The notes: generated by a model not told the origin, from the sequence alone. A stretch of 64,000 nucleotides of DNA from Geobacter sp. (GCA_027356255.1 DAIEGL010000077.1:1-64000); one strand, 5' to 3'; positions 8,825 to 16,742 are shown, numbered from the stretch's first letter. Translations and numbers: made by a program.

Positions 8825-9115
8825 ATGTTTATTGTATCATTAACCTATAAACGTCCCCTTGAAGAAGTTGATAGTCGTCTTGATGCCCATGTTGCCTATT
8901 TGAAGCAAGAGTATGCCAATGGTAATTTTATTGCATCAGGAAGAAAAGTCCCTAGAACAGGCGGTGTTATTTTGTGCAATGTAAAAGCAAGAGATAAGAT
9001 GGAAGCTATTTTAGCAAAAGACCCTTTTCATATAGCCGGTATTGCGGACTACGATATATTGGAGTTTATTCCAAGTATGGTTGCAGATGGCTTTGAAAAA
9101 CTTAAAGAACAGTAG
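8825..9115 (+). CDS. YciI-like protein (YCII domain), cassette gene 2
   Basis: Small cytoplasmic 96-residue protein with the ferredoxin-like YCII fold: MFIVSLTYKRPLEEVDSRLDAHVAYL contains the conserved His, and DPFHIAGIADYDILEF carries the DPF motif of the family. Biochemical roles for stand-alone YciI proteins are mostly unknown. An excellent ribosome site (AAAAGGAG) precedes ATG 8825. The gene lies entirely between two attC-like sites and is AT-rich compared with neighbours, so it looks like a captured cassette. YCII proteins being cassette cargo is inference from this layout. Confidence 0.85.
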   Translation: MFIVSLTYKRPLEEVDSRLDAHVAYLKQEYANGNFIASGRKVPRTGGVILCNVKARDKMEAILAKDPFHIAGIADYDILEFIPSMVADGFEKLKEQ

Positions 9116-9116
9116 G

Positions 9117-9170
9117 ACATAACCAGGCGGGTGCACGTGAGAAGCCACGTGACCCGCCTACCCGTTGGCA
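9117..9170 (+). repeat. attC-like site 2
   Basis: Inverse core ACATAAC (9117-9123) and core GTTGGCA (9164-9170) bracket a hairpin. The left arm AGGCGGGT-G-CACGTG (9125-9139) and the right arm CACGTG-ACCCGCCT (9146-9159) pair perfectly apart from one extra G at 9133, the same topology as attC-like site 1. ACATAAC is nearly complementary to GTTATAT, the start of the same cassette, as expected for a cassette that once circularised. Confidence 0.72.
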
Positions 9171-9174
9171 AATT

Positions 9175-9711
9175 ATGGATAAAATGACCTCACGGAAGCC
9201 CCATATAAAGAAGATACGCGTATGCGTCAATGACTCGATGCAAACGAATTACGTCTACTTCCTGACGGAACCGATGGGGGAAAACTTCCATCCAGAGTTC
9301 AGGCCCGAATTGACCCCAAAGGAGATGCTTGAACTTGGTGTTTTCGGTGGGAAATATATGACTGACTGCACAAGCGAGTTCCCGCAAGATTGGTTTATCA
9401 ATGCGAGACTCTGTCATGAACGTCATGTCCCCGAACTGAATTTCTTCGGCGTCAATGCCTCGAAACCTTTGTCCTACTGGCGGGAAAAGGGGTGGATTCA
9501 TACCGATGACCCGCGAGGGTGGTTTCAATGGTACTGCCGGTACTATATGGGTAGAAGGTGCACCGATGATAATCGACAGATAAAAAGATGGAAGGCAATG
9601 ACCCGGCATATAGCCCAGTTAAGGAAGAACTGCCCGGAGGGGTACATGTTATGTCGAAGAAAGCAGCGCCAAGCACTTTTACACTGGGCCTACGACAGTA
9701 GAAAAATCTGA
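9175..9711 (+). CDS. Conserved hypothetical protein, cassette gene 3
   Basis: Encodes 178 residues, rich in aromatic and charged residues, with no signal peptide or membrane helix. Landmarks are VCVNDSMQTNYVYFLTEPMG, LGVFGGKYMTDC, NFFGVNASKPLSYWREKGW, DDPRGWFQWYCRYYMGRR and a C-terminal RQRQALLHWAYDSRKI. This reads like a conserved family of unknown function seen across bacteria; I cannot name an activity. It begins 5 bases after the core of attC-like site 2. TGCCAAC at 9714-9720, just after its stop, is the exact complement of that core (GTTGGCA), consistent with a third cassette whose own attC is degraded. The start could also be ATG 9184. Confidence 0.75.
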   Translation: MDKMTSRKPHIKKIRVCVNDSMQTNYVYFLTEPMGENFHPEFRPELTPKEMLELGVFGGKYMTDCTSEFPQDWFINARLCHERHVPELNFFGVNASKPLSYWREKGWIHTDDPRGWFQWYCRYYMGRRCTDDNRQIKRWKAMTRHIAQLRKNCPEGYMLCRRKQRQALLHWAYDSRKI

Positions 9712-9775
9712 ATTGCCAACTATCGGCGGCAGCAGACAAGTCGCTGCGTCTCAATATCATTGAAGAAAAAAGCAG

Positions 9776-9820
9776 AGGGGTCTCCAAAATTCAAATTTGA
9801 GATTTGGAGACTTGACCCCT
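9776..9820 (+). repeat. REP-like inverted repeat (AGGGGTC...GACCCCT)
   Basis: A 45-base element whose ends read AGGGGTCTCCAAA and TTTGGAGACTTGACCCCT, with AATTCAAATTTGAGA in the middle. The arms pair as a hairpin with a 2-base bulge. Similar GGGGTCAAGTCTCCAAA strings often accompany IS200-like REP-associated transposases in related bacteria (recalled, not searched). No transposase is present here. Confidence 0.5.
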
Positions 9821-9859
9821 GTTGGTGCGTGACCCGCGCCCAGATATTACTTCGGCAAA

Positions 9860-9949
9860 ATGGTGATCGGCGAAGGGCCTCAACTTTCCGCCGAAGAATG
9901 GCGGGCGATCCAGGGCCGGTTGTCGCCGCCTGAGCCGGAAAAATCTTAA
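9860..9949 (+). pseudogene. C-terminal scrap of an unidentified gene
   Basis: Twenty-nine codons (MVIGEGPQLSAEEWRAIQGR and onward, ending EPEKS) with protein-like composition and GC-rich codon use like the chromosome rather than the cassettes. The same frame upstream reads RYYFGK before reaching a stop at about 9829. It may be the tail of a gene cut when the cassettes or the repeat arrived. The parent family was not recognised; it could also be a chance reading frame. Confidence 0.3.
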
Positions 9950-10036
9950 GAACTGGTCAAAAACTCACTATGAAAAAAGGGGCAGCGGTTATTTGGTTTT
10001 TCAACTCCCGCTGCCCGTCACGTCCGGAGGTATCCA

Positions 10037-10477
10037 ATGCAAATTTCGACGATTCTCTACCGCCTGAGCATCGCTCTCTGGTTCGGCGGCGCCTCGCTCT
10101 TTACCTTTGTTCTGACGCCAGCCATCTTCAGATCGTACAACCGGGACGTTGCCGGAGGGATCGTGGGCGTTCTGTTTCCCGGCTATTTCAGGTGGGGACT
10201 TGCATGCGGCGTTGTCGCGCTTGTTTCGCTGTTTATCGCCAGGGGACGGCATCTGCCGGCATCGGCCACCATCATCGCCCTGATGCTGGCCATCACCGCT
10301 GTCCAGGCGTTCGTCATCGAACCCAAGGCGGCTGAGCTGAAGAGGGAGATTCCATCCTTCGAGACGACCCCTCCCGACCATCCCCTCCGCGCCCAGTTCC
10401 GGAAGCTGCATGGCATTTCGGCCGTCGGCAATCTCGGCGTCATCGGCGGTGGCTTGGTTTTGGTTGTTTTGTTCTGA
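10037..10477 (+). CDS. DUF4149 (TMEM205-like) integral membrane protein
   Basis: Inner-membrane protein of 146 residues with four predicted helices (about 7-27, 50-68, 76-94, 124-146). The conserved family start LYRLSIALWFGGASLFTFVLTPAIF and the KLHGISAVGNLG segment before the last helix support DUF4149. No biochemical function is established for the bacterial members. The site CCGGAGG precedes ATG 10037. It is 21 bases upstream of the nitroreductase and probably cotranscribed. Confidence 0.85.
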   Translation: MQISTILYRLSIALWFGGASLFTFVLTPAIFRSYNRDVAGGIVGVLFPGYFRWGLACGVVALVSLFIARGRHLPASATIIALMLAITAVQAFVIEPKAAELKREIPSFETTPPDHPLRAQFRKLHGISAVGNLGVIGGGLVLVVLF

Positions 10478-10498
10478 AATGAAGAAAGGAAGTATGTC

Positions 10499-11056
10499 AT
10501 GTCCAATGTGAACGACTTTATCGAACTGCTGCGGAGGCGCCGCAGCATCCGCAAATTTGCCCCGGAAAGGGTCGGGGAGGAAACCGTCGGGCTCCTGGTG
10601 GAGGCGTTGCTCCGCGCGCCCTCTTCCCGGGGGATCAACCCGTGGGAATTCGTCGTGGTCGATGATACGGAGCTCCTTTCAAGCCTCTCCCGGTCGAAGC
10701 GGCACGGCTCCGAATTCCTGAAAGGCGCCCCCCTCGCCATCGTCGTCTGTGCCGACAGCACCAAGTCGGACGTATGGATCGAGGACTGCTCCATAGCCTC
10801 GATCATCGTGCAGATGGCGGCTCTTTCCCTGGGGCTGGGGAGCTGCTGGGTGCAGATTCGGAACCGCCCCCACGACGGCAACAAATCCGCGGAGGATTAC
10901 GTCCGGGAACTCCTCGGCATGCCGGAAGATGTCGTGGTGGAATCGATCGTCGGCATCGGCCGACCCGGAGAGAGAAAGAGGGCGATACCGGCCGGGGACC
11001 TGCAATACGAGAAGGTGAAGCGCAATCGCTATGACCACGGGTTTCGGGAGGATTGA
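10499..11056 (+). CDS. Nitroreductase-family FMN oxidoreductase
   Basis: Soluble flavoprotein of 185 residues. Family hallmarks are LLRRRRSIRKFAPERV (about 9-24, FMN phosphate binding), the APSSRGINPWEFVVVDD block (about 40-56), and IVGIGRPGERKRAIPAG near the C-terminus. Members reduce nitroaromatics, quinones or enones using NAD(P)H; the actual substrate is not predictable. The site AAAGGAAGT precedes ATG 10499. It is followed after 3 bases by the remnant of yjbQ. Confidence 0.93.
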   Translation: MSNVNDFIELLRRRRSIRKFAPERVGEETVGLLVEALLRAPSSRGINPWEFVVVDDTELLSSLSRSKRHGSEFLKGAPLAIVVCADSTKSDVWIEDCSIASIIVQMAALSLGLGSCWVQIRNRPHDGNKSAEDYVRELLGMPEDVVVESIVGIGRPGERKRAIPAGDLQYEKVKRNRYDHGFRED

Positions 11057-11059
11057 CCC

Positions 11060-11140
11060 ATGAAGACATACCGGAATGAACTTTGGTTCGAGACAAGGAA
11101 GCGTTGAAAGAGGGTACTGGTCAAGATCATCGGCGACTAG
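11060..11140 (+). pseudogene. Deletion scar of a YjbQ/UPF0047-family gene
   Basis: An 81-base stretch reads in one frame MKTYRNELWFETRKR-stop-KRVLVKIIGD-stop. The first part matches the usual N-terminus of UPF0047/YjbQ proteins (MKTYRKELWF) and the second matches their usual C-terminus (KRVLVKIIG). About 110 internal residues are missing, so this is an internal deletion leaving both ends. The original stop runs directly into the terminator hairpin. The match is from memory of the family and was not searched. Confidence 0.7.
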
Positions 11141-11173
11141 GAGCAACAGGCTCCCAGTCGCCCCTTTTCTTTA
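11132..11173 (+). terminator. Rho-independent terminator after the nitroreductase operon
   Basis: GGCGACTAGGAGC (11132-11144), loop AACAG, then GCTCCCAGTCGCC (11150-11162), forms a 13-pair stem with one G-T pair, followed by CCTTTTCTTT. The T-rich tail is on the plus strand only. Confidence 0.85.
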
Positions 11174-11740
11174 ACCCACGAGCGACCTGGCAGCCTCCTC
11201 AGCCTGTTGCAGGACCTCTTCCGGCACGGCATCGACGCTCGACGGTCCTATGCCGCAGACGCGGATCAGGCTGGTGTCGGTGAACCCCATCCACTTCATG
11301 AAACCTTCATAGCGGGGGAAGATGTCGGCGAAGAGCGTTTCGTCCGGGTTCCCCTGGGTGAGCACGAAGACGAGTTTCTTGTTTCCCAGCCTGCTCGGCT
11401 CCGGGTTGGAGAGGTAGTCGGGCTTGAGGTAAGAGTAACCCCGGTCGATAAAGCCCTTGAGCTGGGCGGTGACATCGCCGTAATAGACCGGCGAAGCGTA
11501 GAGTACCACGTCCGCCTCCTGAACGGCGGCAAGCACCTCGGTCAGGTCGTCCTTCACAGCGCAGCGGTCAAGGCTATTCTTGCAGGCGTAGCACCCCTGG
11601 CAGCCGCGATAGGTGAGCCGGTTGAGCTCGAAGACGCGGGTTTCTGCGCCGAGTTTCTTCGCGGTTTCGGTGAAACGGTTGGCAATGGTAGCACTGTTCC
11701 CCTTTGAACGGGGGCTTCCCAATAGACTTACTATCTTCAT
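11171..11740 (-). CDS. Flavodoxin-fold NAD(P)H-dependent FMN reductase / iron-sulfur flavoprotein-like
   Basis: Soluble 189-residue protein of the NADPH-dependent FMN reductase superfamily. The N-terminus KIVSLLGSPRSKGNS binds FMN phosphate; RGCQGCYACKNSLDRCAVKDD carries the cysteine cluster (CxxCxxC...C) seen in iron-sulfur flavoproteins of anaerobes; YASPVYYGDVTAQLKGFIDR is the conserved dimer and flavin loop. It may bind FMN with or without a 4Fe-4S cluster and shuttle electrons from ferredoxin or NAD(P)H. It is convergent with the nitroreductase operon, with the terminator between them. Confidence 0.88.
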   Translation of the reverse strand: MKIVSLLGSPRSKGNSATIANRFTETAKKLGAETRVFELNRLTYRGCQGCYACKNSLDRCAVKDDLTEVLAAVQEADVVLYASPVYYGDVTAQLKGFIDRGYSYLKPDYLSNPEPSRLGNKKLVFVLTQGNPDETLFADIFPRYEGFMKWMGFTDTSLIRVCGIGPSSVDAVPEEVLQQAEEAARSLVG

Positions 11741-11935
11741 GACGTCCTCCTCCGATTGATTCTGACATTACCCACGCAGATTTACCACGATCGTACCGCA
11801 CATGTCCACCCCGGAAATTCTGACCGTTCCGGCACTCCTCACCCATTTTGACAGCAGATGAATAATTGTTAATATATTCAGAGCGGAACGTGCTTCATCC
11901 TGATAGACAACCACCGGCCGTTCCAGGTGAACAGC

Positions 11936-12337
11936 ATGAAAACATCATGGCTAATCGCCGGGCTGATCGTATTAGCGGGCGCCGTTTTTGTCCTCCTGGC
12001 GTTTCTCTATATCCTCCCTCTGGACCTTCGCGACCATTCGCCGGTCCAGCCGATCGCCTTCAGCCACAAGGTGCATGCCGGCGACAACGGCATCCCCTGC
12101 CTCTTCTGCCACCGCTTGGCTCCCGATTCGCCGGTTGCCGGCATCCCGGCAGTGGCGGACTGTCGGGCCTGCCATCTGTTCATCTCCTCCGACGCCCCGG
12201 AAATAGTGAAGCTGACGGCATACTGCCGGCGCCTGCCGCTTCTGCCCCGCATCCTGGCCCGGGTGTCCGAGGGGAGGGCGAAGAAGGTCGAGGGGGTATC
12301 GCCTGGTACCCGCAGGGGAGCTACTGGAGCGAGTTGA
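11936..12337 (+). pseudogene. Remnant of actA fused to a scrap of actB (alternative complex III)
   Basis: The frame starts MKTSWLIAGLIVLAGAVF (membrane anchor) and runs through PIAFSHKVHAGDNGIPCLFCH and DCRACH, which is the N-terminus of the multihaem cytochrome ActA of alternative complex III. After EIVKLTAYC the similarity is lost and the frame continues RILARVSEGRAKKVEGV, resembling the start of a molybdopterin-oxidoreductase-like ActB domain, then ends at 12337. The intact ActA has five or so haems; only two haem motifs remain. I read this as a deletion that joined actA to actB and destroyed both. The ActA part is clear; the ActB scrap is inference. Confidence 0.7.
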
Positions 12338-12397
12338 TCGAGATTTAACCTGAAAAAAGCAGTCTGACGAAAAAAAACCAGCCCAAAGGAGATCTCC

Positions 12398-15100
12398 ATG
12401 GCCACACCTGACCACGATCAGGAAAAGGCACGCCATGAGCGGGAACTGAGAATCCAGCGGCAAATCGCCTTCGCTTCCGGACTTTTCCAGGGGGAAGTCA
12501 CGGTCCGCACCCTTCTGGAGTCGCTCGCCGAAGGGATCGTCATTATCGACGGCTCCGGGACCATCCTGCTCGTCAATACCACTGCAGAGCGTATGTTCGG
12601 CTATGCAAGGGAGGAGCTCATCGGCAAGCCCCATGTCGTTCTCATTCCCGAACGCCTGCGCAAGGTCCACGAAGCGCATCAGGGCCGTTACTTCGAGGAG
12701 CCGACGATCAGGCCTATGGGCAAACTCCTCGATCTTGCCGGACTCCGCCGGGACGGAAGCGAGTTTCCCACGGAGATCAGCCTGAGCTTTATCGAAACCA
12801 TAAACGGCGTTCTCGTCATGGCCTTCGTCAGCGACATCACCCTCCGTAAACAGTACGAGTCGCGGCTTCGGGAGAACGAGGAGCTGTTTCACACCCAGGT
12901 GGAGTGCGTGAATGACTATGCGATCTTCATGCTTGATGCGGATGGCTGCGTCCTGAACTGGAATGCGGGGGCCGAGCGCTTGGAGGGGTATCGGGAGGAG
13001 GAGATAATAGGCCAACGTTTCTCCTGTTTTTATCCCGAAGAGGAGCGCAGCTCGGGCAGACCCGAAGAACAACTGGAACGAGCGCAGCGGGAGGGGCGCG
13101 TTGTCGCCGATGGGTGGCGGCTCCGCAAGGATGGGAGCCGGTTCTGGGCCGATAGCGTCATCACGGCGCTCCGCTTTGAGGACGGGAGCCTGCGCGGGTT
13201 CTCGACGGTGATGCACGACGTCACCGAGCGCAAGCGGGCGGAGGATGCGCTCCGCTTCAGCGAGTCGCGCTTTCGCGCCCTGTATCGCGACAACCCGACC
13301 ATGATCGCCACCATAGATGCCGGGTTTACGATGCTCTCGGTCAATCCGTCTTGCGCCGACCAGCTGGGGTACACGATAGATGAGCTGGAAGGTCAGTCGG
13401 TGCTTAAGCTGTTCCATGAGGACGACCGCTCTGCCTTGACCGAGCAGTTGCGGCTGTGTCTGCAGAACCCCGAACAGGTGTACCGTTGGCAGTTCCGCAA
13501 GGTCCGCAAAGACGGCGGGATGCTCTGGGTGGAGGAAATTGCGCAGGGGGTGTATGACCTGAACGGGACGCTCAACGTCTTGGTCGTCTGCCAGGACATC
13601 ACGGACCGCAAATGTACGGAAGACGCCCTGCTGGAGAGCGAGGAACGCTTCCGTGCCACTTTCAACCAGGCCGCGGTCGGCATGGGCCTCATGACCCCGG
13701 ATGGCCGCTGGATGCAGATCAACCAGAGGTACTGCGATATCCTCGGCTATACGGAAGAAGAGCTGCAAGCCCTGACCATCCGGGACATCACCCATCCCGA
13801 TGACCGGGAGGAAAGCCTGAAACAGTTCCAGCTCCTCATGGAGGGGCGGATCAGGAATTATTCCCTGGAGAAACGTTATGTCCGCAAGGACGGCGCCATT
13901 GTCTGGGTGAACATCACCGCTTCGATGGTGGCCAACGGCGAGCCGCGCTTTGCCGTGGGTGTCGTTGAGGATATCACCTCGCGCAAGGAGGCGGAGGAAG
14001 CCCTGGTCCGGGCGAAGAAGGAATGGGAACTGACCTTCGACAGCGTTCAGGACCTCATTGCCATCATGGACGACCAGTACCGCATCACGCGCCTGAACCT
14101 GGCGATGGCGAAACGGGTCGGACGGAAGCCCGAGGAGTGCATAGGGCTTGTCTGCTACAATGTCATCCACGGGACCGAGAGCCCGCCGGAATACTGTCCG
14201 CACACCAAAACGCTTGATGACGCCCGGGTACACGAGGCGGAAGTACACGTAGGTCATCTGGCGGGCGATTTTCTCGTAAGCACCACACCGCTCCTGGACC
14301 CGGATGGGAAGATGATCGGCGTAGTGCATATGGCCCGAGACATAACGGAGCGCAAGCGGGCGGAGGAGGAGATCGAGAGACTGAACTCCGACCTGGCTGC
14401 GCGGGCCGACGAGCTGGAGGCAGCGAACCGGGAGCTGGAGGCGTTCAACTACACGGTCGCCCACGATCTGCGCAAGCCGCTGACCGTCATCAACGGATAC
14501 TGCCAGGCGATCCGGGAGCTGTGCGGCGAGAAACTGGACGAGCAGTGCAGCGGCTATCTCCAGGAGGCCTACGACGGCACCCTGCGTATGAACGGGCTCA
14601 TCGACGCCCTGCTCAGGTTCTCCCGCCTGGGCCACACAGAGCTGCGCCGGGAAACGGTCGATCTCTCCGCCATGGCGCAGACGGCGGCAGAGGAGCTTAG
14701 ACAGACCGAGCCCGCGCGTCGGGTCACGTTCCGGCTCGCCGGCGGGGTACGAGCCGATGGCGACGCGAACCTGCTCCGGGTGGTCCTGAACAACCTCCTC
14801 GGCAATGCCTGGAAGTACACCGGCAGACAGGCAGAAGGGATCATCGAGTTCGGAACGATGGAGATCGACGGCAAGCCGGCCTTCTTCGTCCGGGACAACG
14901 GCGCCGGCTTCGACATGGCGGGTGCGGGCACGCTCTTTGCCCCTTTCCAGCGCCTCCCCGGAGCCGAAGAATGCGGAGGCTTCGGCATCGGCCTGGCCAC
15001 GGTGGAGCGGATCATCCGGCGCCACGGCGGGAGGGTGTGGGCCGAAGGGGAACTGGGGAAGGGGGCGACCTTCTGGTTCACCCTGCCGACCCCGGCCTGA
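12398..15100 (+). CDS. Hybrid-free sensor histidine kinase with five PAS domains
   Basis: A 900-residue soluble kinase; no membrane helices are seen. Five PAS domains start near residues 38, 163, 290, 417 and 543, each ending in DITxRK- or DVTERK-type linkers. The last PAS carries three Cys and a His (CYNVIHG, YCPHTK), possibly for metal or redox sensing. A coiled coil (about 655-680) leads to HisKA with the phospho-acceptor H689 in YTVAHDLRKPLTVI, then HATPase_c with NLLGNAWKYTG (N box), RDNGAGFD (G1) and GFGIGLATVERI (G2). The site AAAGGAG is well placed before ATG 12398. It lies 18 bases before a receiver-kinase gene whose kinase half is its close paralogue. Both sit inside a broken alternative complex III operon. 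Confidence 0.93.
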   Translation: MATPDHDQEKARHERELRIQRQIAFASGLFQGEVTVRTLLESLAEGIVIIDGSGTILLVNTTAERMFGYAREELIGKPHVVLIPERLRKVHEAHQGRYFEEPTIRPMGKLLDLAGLRRDGSEFPTEISLSFIETINGVLVMAFVSDITLRKQYESRLRENEELFHTQVECVNDYAIFMLDADGCVLNWNAGAERLEGYREEEIIGQRFSCFYPEEERSSGRPEEQLERAQREGRVVADGWRLRKDGSRFWADSVITALRFEDGSLRGFSTVMHDVTERKRAEDALRFSESRFRALYRDNPTMIATIDAGFTMLSVNPSCADQLGYTIDELEGQSVLKLFHEDDRSALTEQLRLCLQNPEQVYRWQFRKVRKDGGMLWVEEIAQGVYDLNGTLNVLVVCQDITDRKCTEDALLESEERFRATFNQAAVGMGLMTPDGRWMQINQRYCDILGYTEEELQALTIRDITHPDDREESLKQFQLLMEGRIRNYSLEKRYVRKDGAIVWVNITASMVANGEPRFAVGVVEDITSRKEAEEALVRAKKEWELTFDSVQDLIAIMDDQYRITRLNLAMAKRVGRKPEECIGLVCYNVIHGTESPPEYCPHTKTLDDARVHEAEVHVGHLAGDFLVSTTPLLDPDGKMIGVVHMARDITERKRAEEEIERLNSDLAARADELEAANRELEAFNYTVAHDLRKPLTVINGYCQAIRELCGEKLDEQCSGYLQEAYDGTLRMNGLIDALLRFSRLGHTELRRETVDLSAMAQTAAEELRQTEPARRVTFRLAGGVRADGDANLLRVVLNNLLGNAWKYTGRQAEGIIEFGTMEIDGKPAFFVRDNGAGFDMAGAGTLFAPFQRLPGAEECGGFGIGLATVERIIRRHGGRVWAEGELGKGATFWFTLPTPA

Positions 15101-15118
15101 ACAATCGGAGGAATAACC

Positions 15119-16216
15119 ATGAAGATATTGATAGCTGAAGACGAACCTGCATTTCGCCATCTCCTGGAAGAGATCCTGGTCAAGTGGGGATACGAGGTGG
15201 TCGCCGCCCAGGACGGGAACGAAGCCTGGCAGGCCCTGCAATCGGAAGGCTCCCCGCGGCTCGCCATCCTTGACTGGATGATGCCGGGGATGGCCGGAGT
15301 GGAAATATGCCGTAAAGTCAGGCAGGAGCTCCACAAACCCTATACCTACCTCATGCTGCTGACCTCGCAGCAGCGGGACGAAGACCTCGTCACCGGCATG
15401 GAGGCGGGGGCCGACGACTACCTTACCAAGCCGCTCAAGACCAACGAGCTGCGGGTCCGCCTCAATGCCGGGAGGCGTGTCATAGATCTGCAGAATGAAC
15501 TGCTGGCGGCCCGCGACACCATTGCCGCCCACGCTTCCGACCTGGAGGCTGCCAACAGGGACCTGGAGGCGTTCAGCTACACCGTCTCCAACGACATTCT
15601 CGGTTCCCTGCTGGTGATCGGCAGCCATGCCCAGGCGATCCAGGAGGTGTCCTGCTGCAGGCAGGACGAACAGTGCAGGTCCTATACGCGCCGGATATAC
15701 GACAAAACCAGGCACCTGGGAGAGATGATCGGCATCATGCATGATTTCTTCAGGCCGACGAGAAGCGAACTCCAGCGGGAAACTGTGGACCTGAGCGCGA
15801 TAGCCGGCGAAATTGCAGCGAAACTCCGCCATGCGCAACCGGAGCGCCGGGTCACTTTCCGCATCACCGACGGGGTCACGGCCAATGGAGACAGAAAATT
15901 CCTGCGGATTGTGATGGAAAATCTCTTTGACAATGCCTGGAAACATACCGTCAAAGGGGGGGATGCGGTCATAGAATTCGGCGTGACCGAATCCGAAGGG
16001 AGTCCGGCATTTTTCGTGCGCGATAACGGGACAGGCTTTGATATGGCGCATACGGACAAACTCTTCAAGCCGTTTCAACGCCTGCCCGGCACGGAGGAAT
16101 ATGCCGGGTACGGGATCGGACTGGCAACGGTGGAAAGGATCGTCAGGCGTCACGGCGGCAGGGTCTGGGCCGAAGGGGGCACGGATAAGGGAGCGACCTT
16201 TTATTTCACCCTGTGA
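15119..16216 (+). CDS. Response-regulator receiver fused to a histidine kinase lacking its phospho-acceptor His
   Basis: The protein has 365 residues. The receiver domain (1-120) is complete: acidic EDE at 7-9, phospho-acceptor D52 in AILDWMMPG, LLTS at about 80-83 and K105 in LTKPL. A short coiled coil leads to a dimerisation domain where the kinase H box reads YTVSNDILGSL; the His that aligns with H689 of the upstream kinase is Asn158. The ATP-binding part keeps NLFDNAWKHT, RDNGTGFD and GYGIGLATVERI. It is probably a pseudokinase or a dimerisation partner of the upstream kinase, to which its C-terminal half is clearly paralogous. Output may be by competition or ATP-dependent conformational change; that is inference. 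Confidence 0.9.
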   Translation: MKILIAEDEPAFRHLLEEILVKWGYEVVAAQDGNEAWQALQSEGSPRLAILDWMMPGMAGVEICRKVRQELHKPYTYLMLLTSQQRDEDLVTGMEAGADDYLTKPLKTNELRVRLNAGRRVIDLQNELLAARDTIAAHASDLEAANRDLEAFSYTVSNDILGSLLVIGSHAQAIQEVSCCRQDEQCRSYTRRIYDKTRHLGEMIGIMHDFFRPTRSELQRETVDLSAIAGEIAAKLRHAQPERRVTFRITDGVTANGDRKFLRIVMENLFDNAWKHTVKGGDAVIEFGVTESEGSPAFFVRDNGTGFDMAHTDKLFKPFQRLPGTEEYAGYGIGLATVERIVRRHGGRVWAEGGTDKGATFYFTL

Positions 16217-16270
16217 GCGAGTGTCCGTGCGCTCCATTGTCTTTGATTGCTGGTCCGGCATGGGGCAATT

Positions 16271-16405
16271 ATGGAAAAGATGACGAGTCCGTACAAATGG
16301 GGAATGGTGGTGGACCTGGACCGCTGCACCGGTTGCGGTGCCTGCGTGGTGGCCTGCCAGGCGGAGAACAACGTCGCCATCTGCGGAAAGCGGGAGATGT
16401 CCTAG
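16271..16405 (+). pseudogene. Remnant of actB (iron-sulfur part)
   Basis: Forty-four codons beginning [20 protein letters not shown], with the 4Fe-4S motif [16 protein letters not shown] and then AICGKREMS before a TAG. In intact ActB-type iron-sulfur subunits this block is followed by about 200 further residues with three more cluster motifs, all missing here. The motif order and the following actD and actE sequences support the identification. It might still be translated as a small one-cluster ferredoxin-like peptide, but a single CxxCxxCxxxC with no partner motif makes this unlikely. Confidence 0.75.
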
Positions 16406-16424
16406 CGGCGCAACATGCACTGCC

Positions 16425-16742
16425 TTTTATCCGACCGGCGTCGTTACCTACGAGCTCACCATGCTCTTTTTCATGGTCGGCACCATCTTGGGGATGTTCC
16501 TGGAGATGGGGCTCCCCTCCTTCGGAAAGCGGCTCTACGGCCCGGAGATCAGTGAGGGGGGCATCGGCATCTGCGTTGCCATCCACCCGGGCGGAGAGGC
16601 CGTGGCCTGCGGAAGAGGCACGGAGCCGGAAGAGTGTATCGGCGGGATCGCCTCCCTTTCCCCACATGAGCAGAAGTTTCGGGCGGAGGAGATCATGCGT
16701 GAGGCCGGGGCGTTGCGGATCGTTGCGGAGGGGGAGTCATGA
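16425..16742 (+). pseudogene. C-terminal remnant of actD (DUF3341)
   Basis: Reading from FYPTGVVTYELTMLFFMVG, this is the second membrane helix and soluble tail of ActD, a DUF3341 membrane subunit of alternative complex III, ending REAGALRIVAEGES. The N-terminal half and all of actC (NrfD-like) are missing, and the fragment follows the truncated actB directly in another frame. Its stop overlaps the actE start (ATGA), preserving the ancestral operon junction. An expressed partial protein cannot be excluded, since upstream in-frame starts exist. Confidence 0.65.

Noticed and set aside
9714-9827. A third complete attC between TGCCAAC (9714) and GTTGGTG (9821)
   Set aside because: The ends would fit, but the intervening arms do not pair and the REP-like repeat occupies the right half. 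Only the inverse core is claimed.
11972-16420. A 1,482-codon open frame on the minus strand
   Set aside because: It runs antisense through both kinases in the complementary codon phase, a known effect in GC-rich genes. It has no ribosome site, no recognisable domain, and crosses the act remnants.
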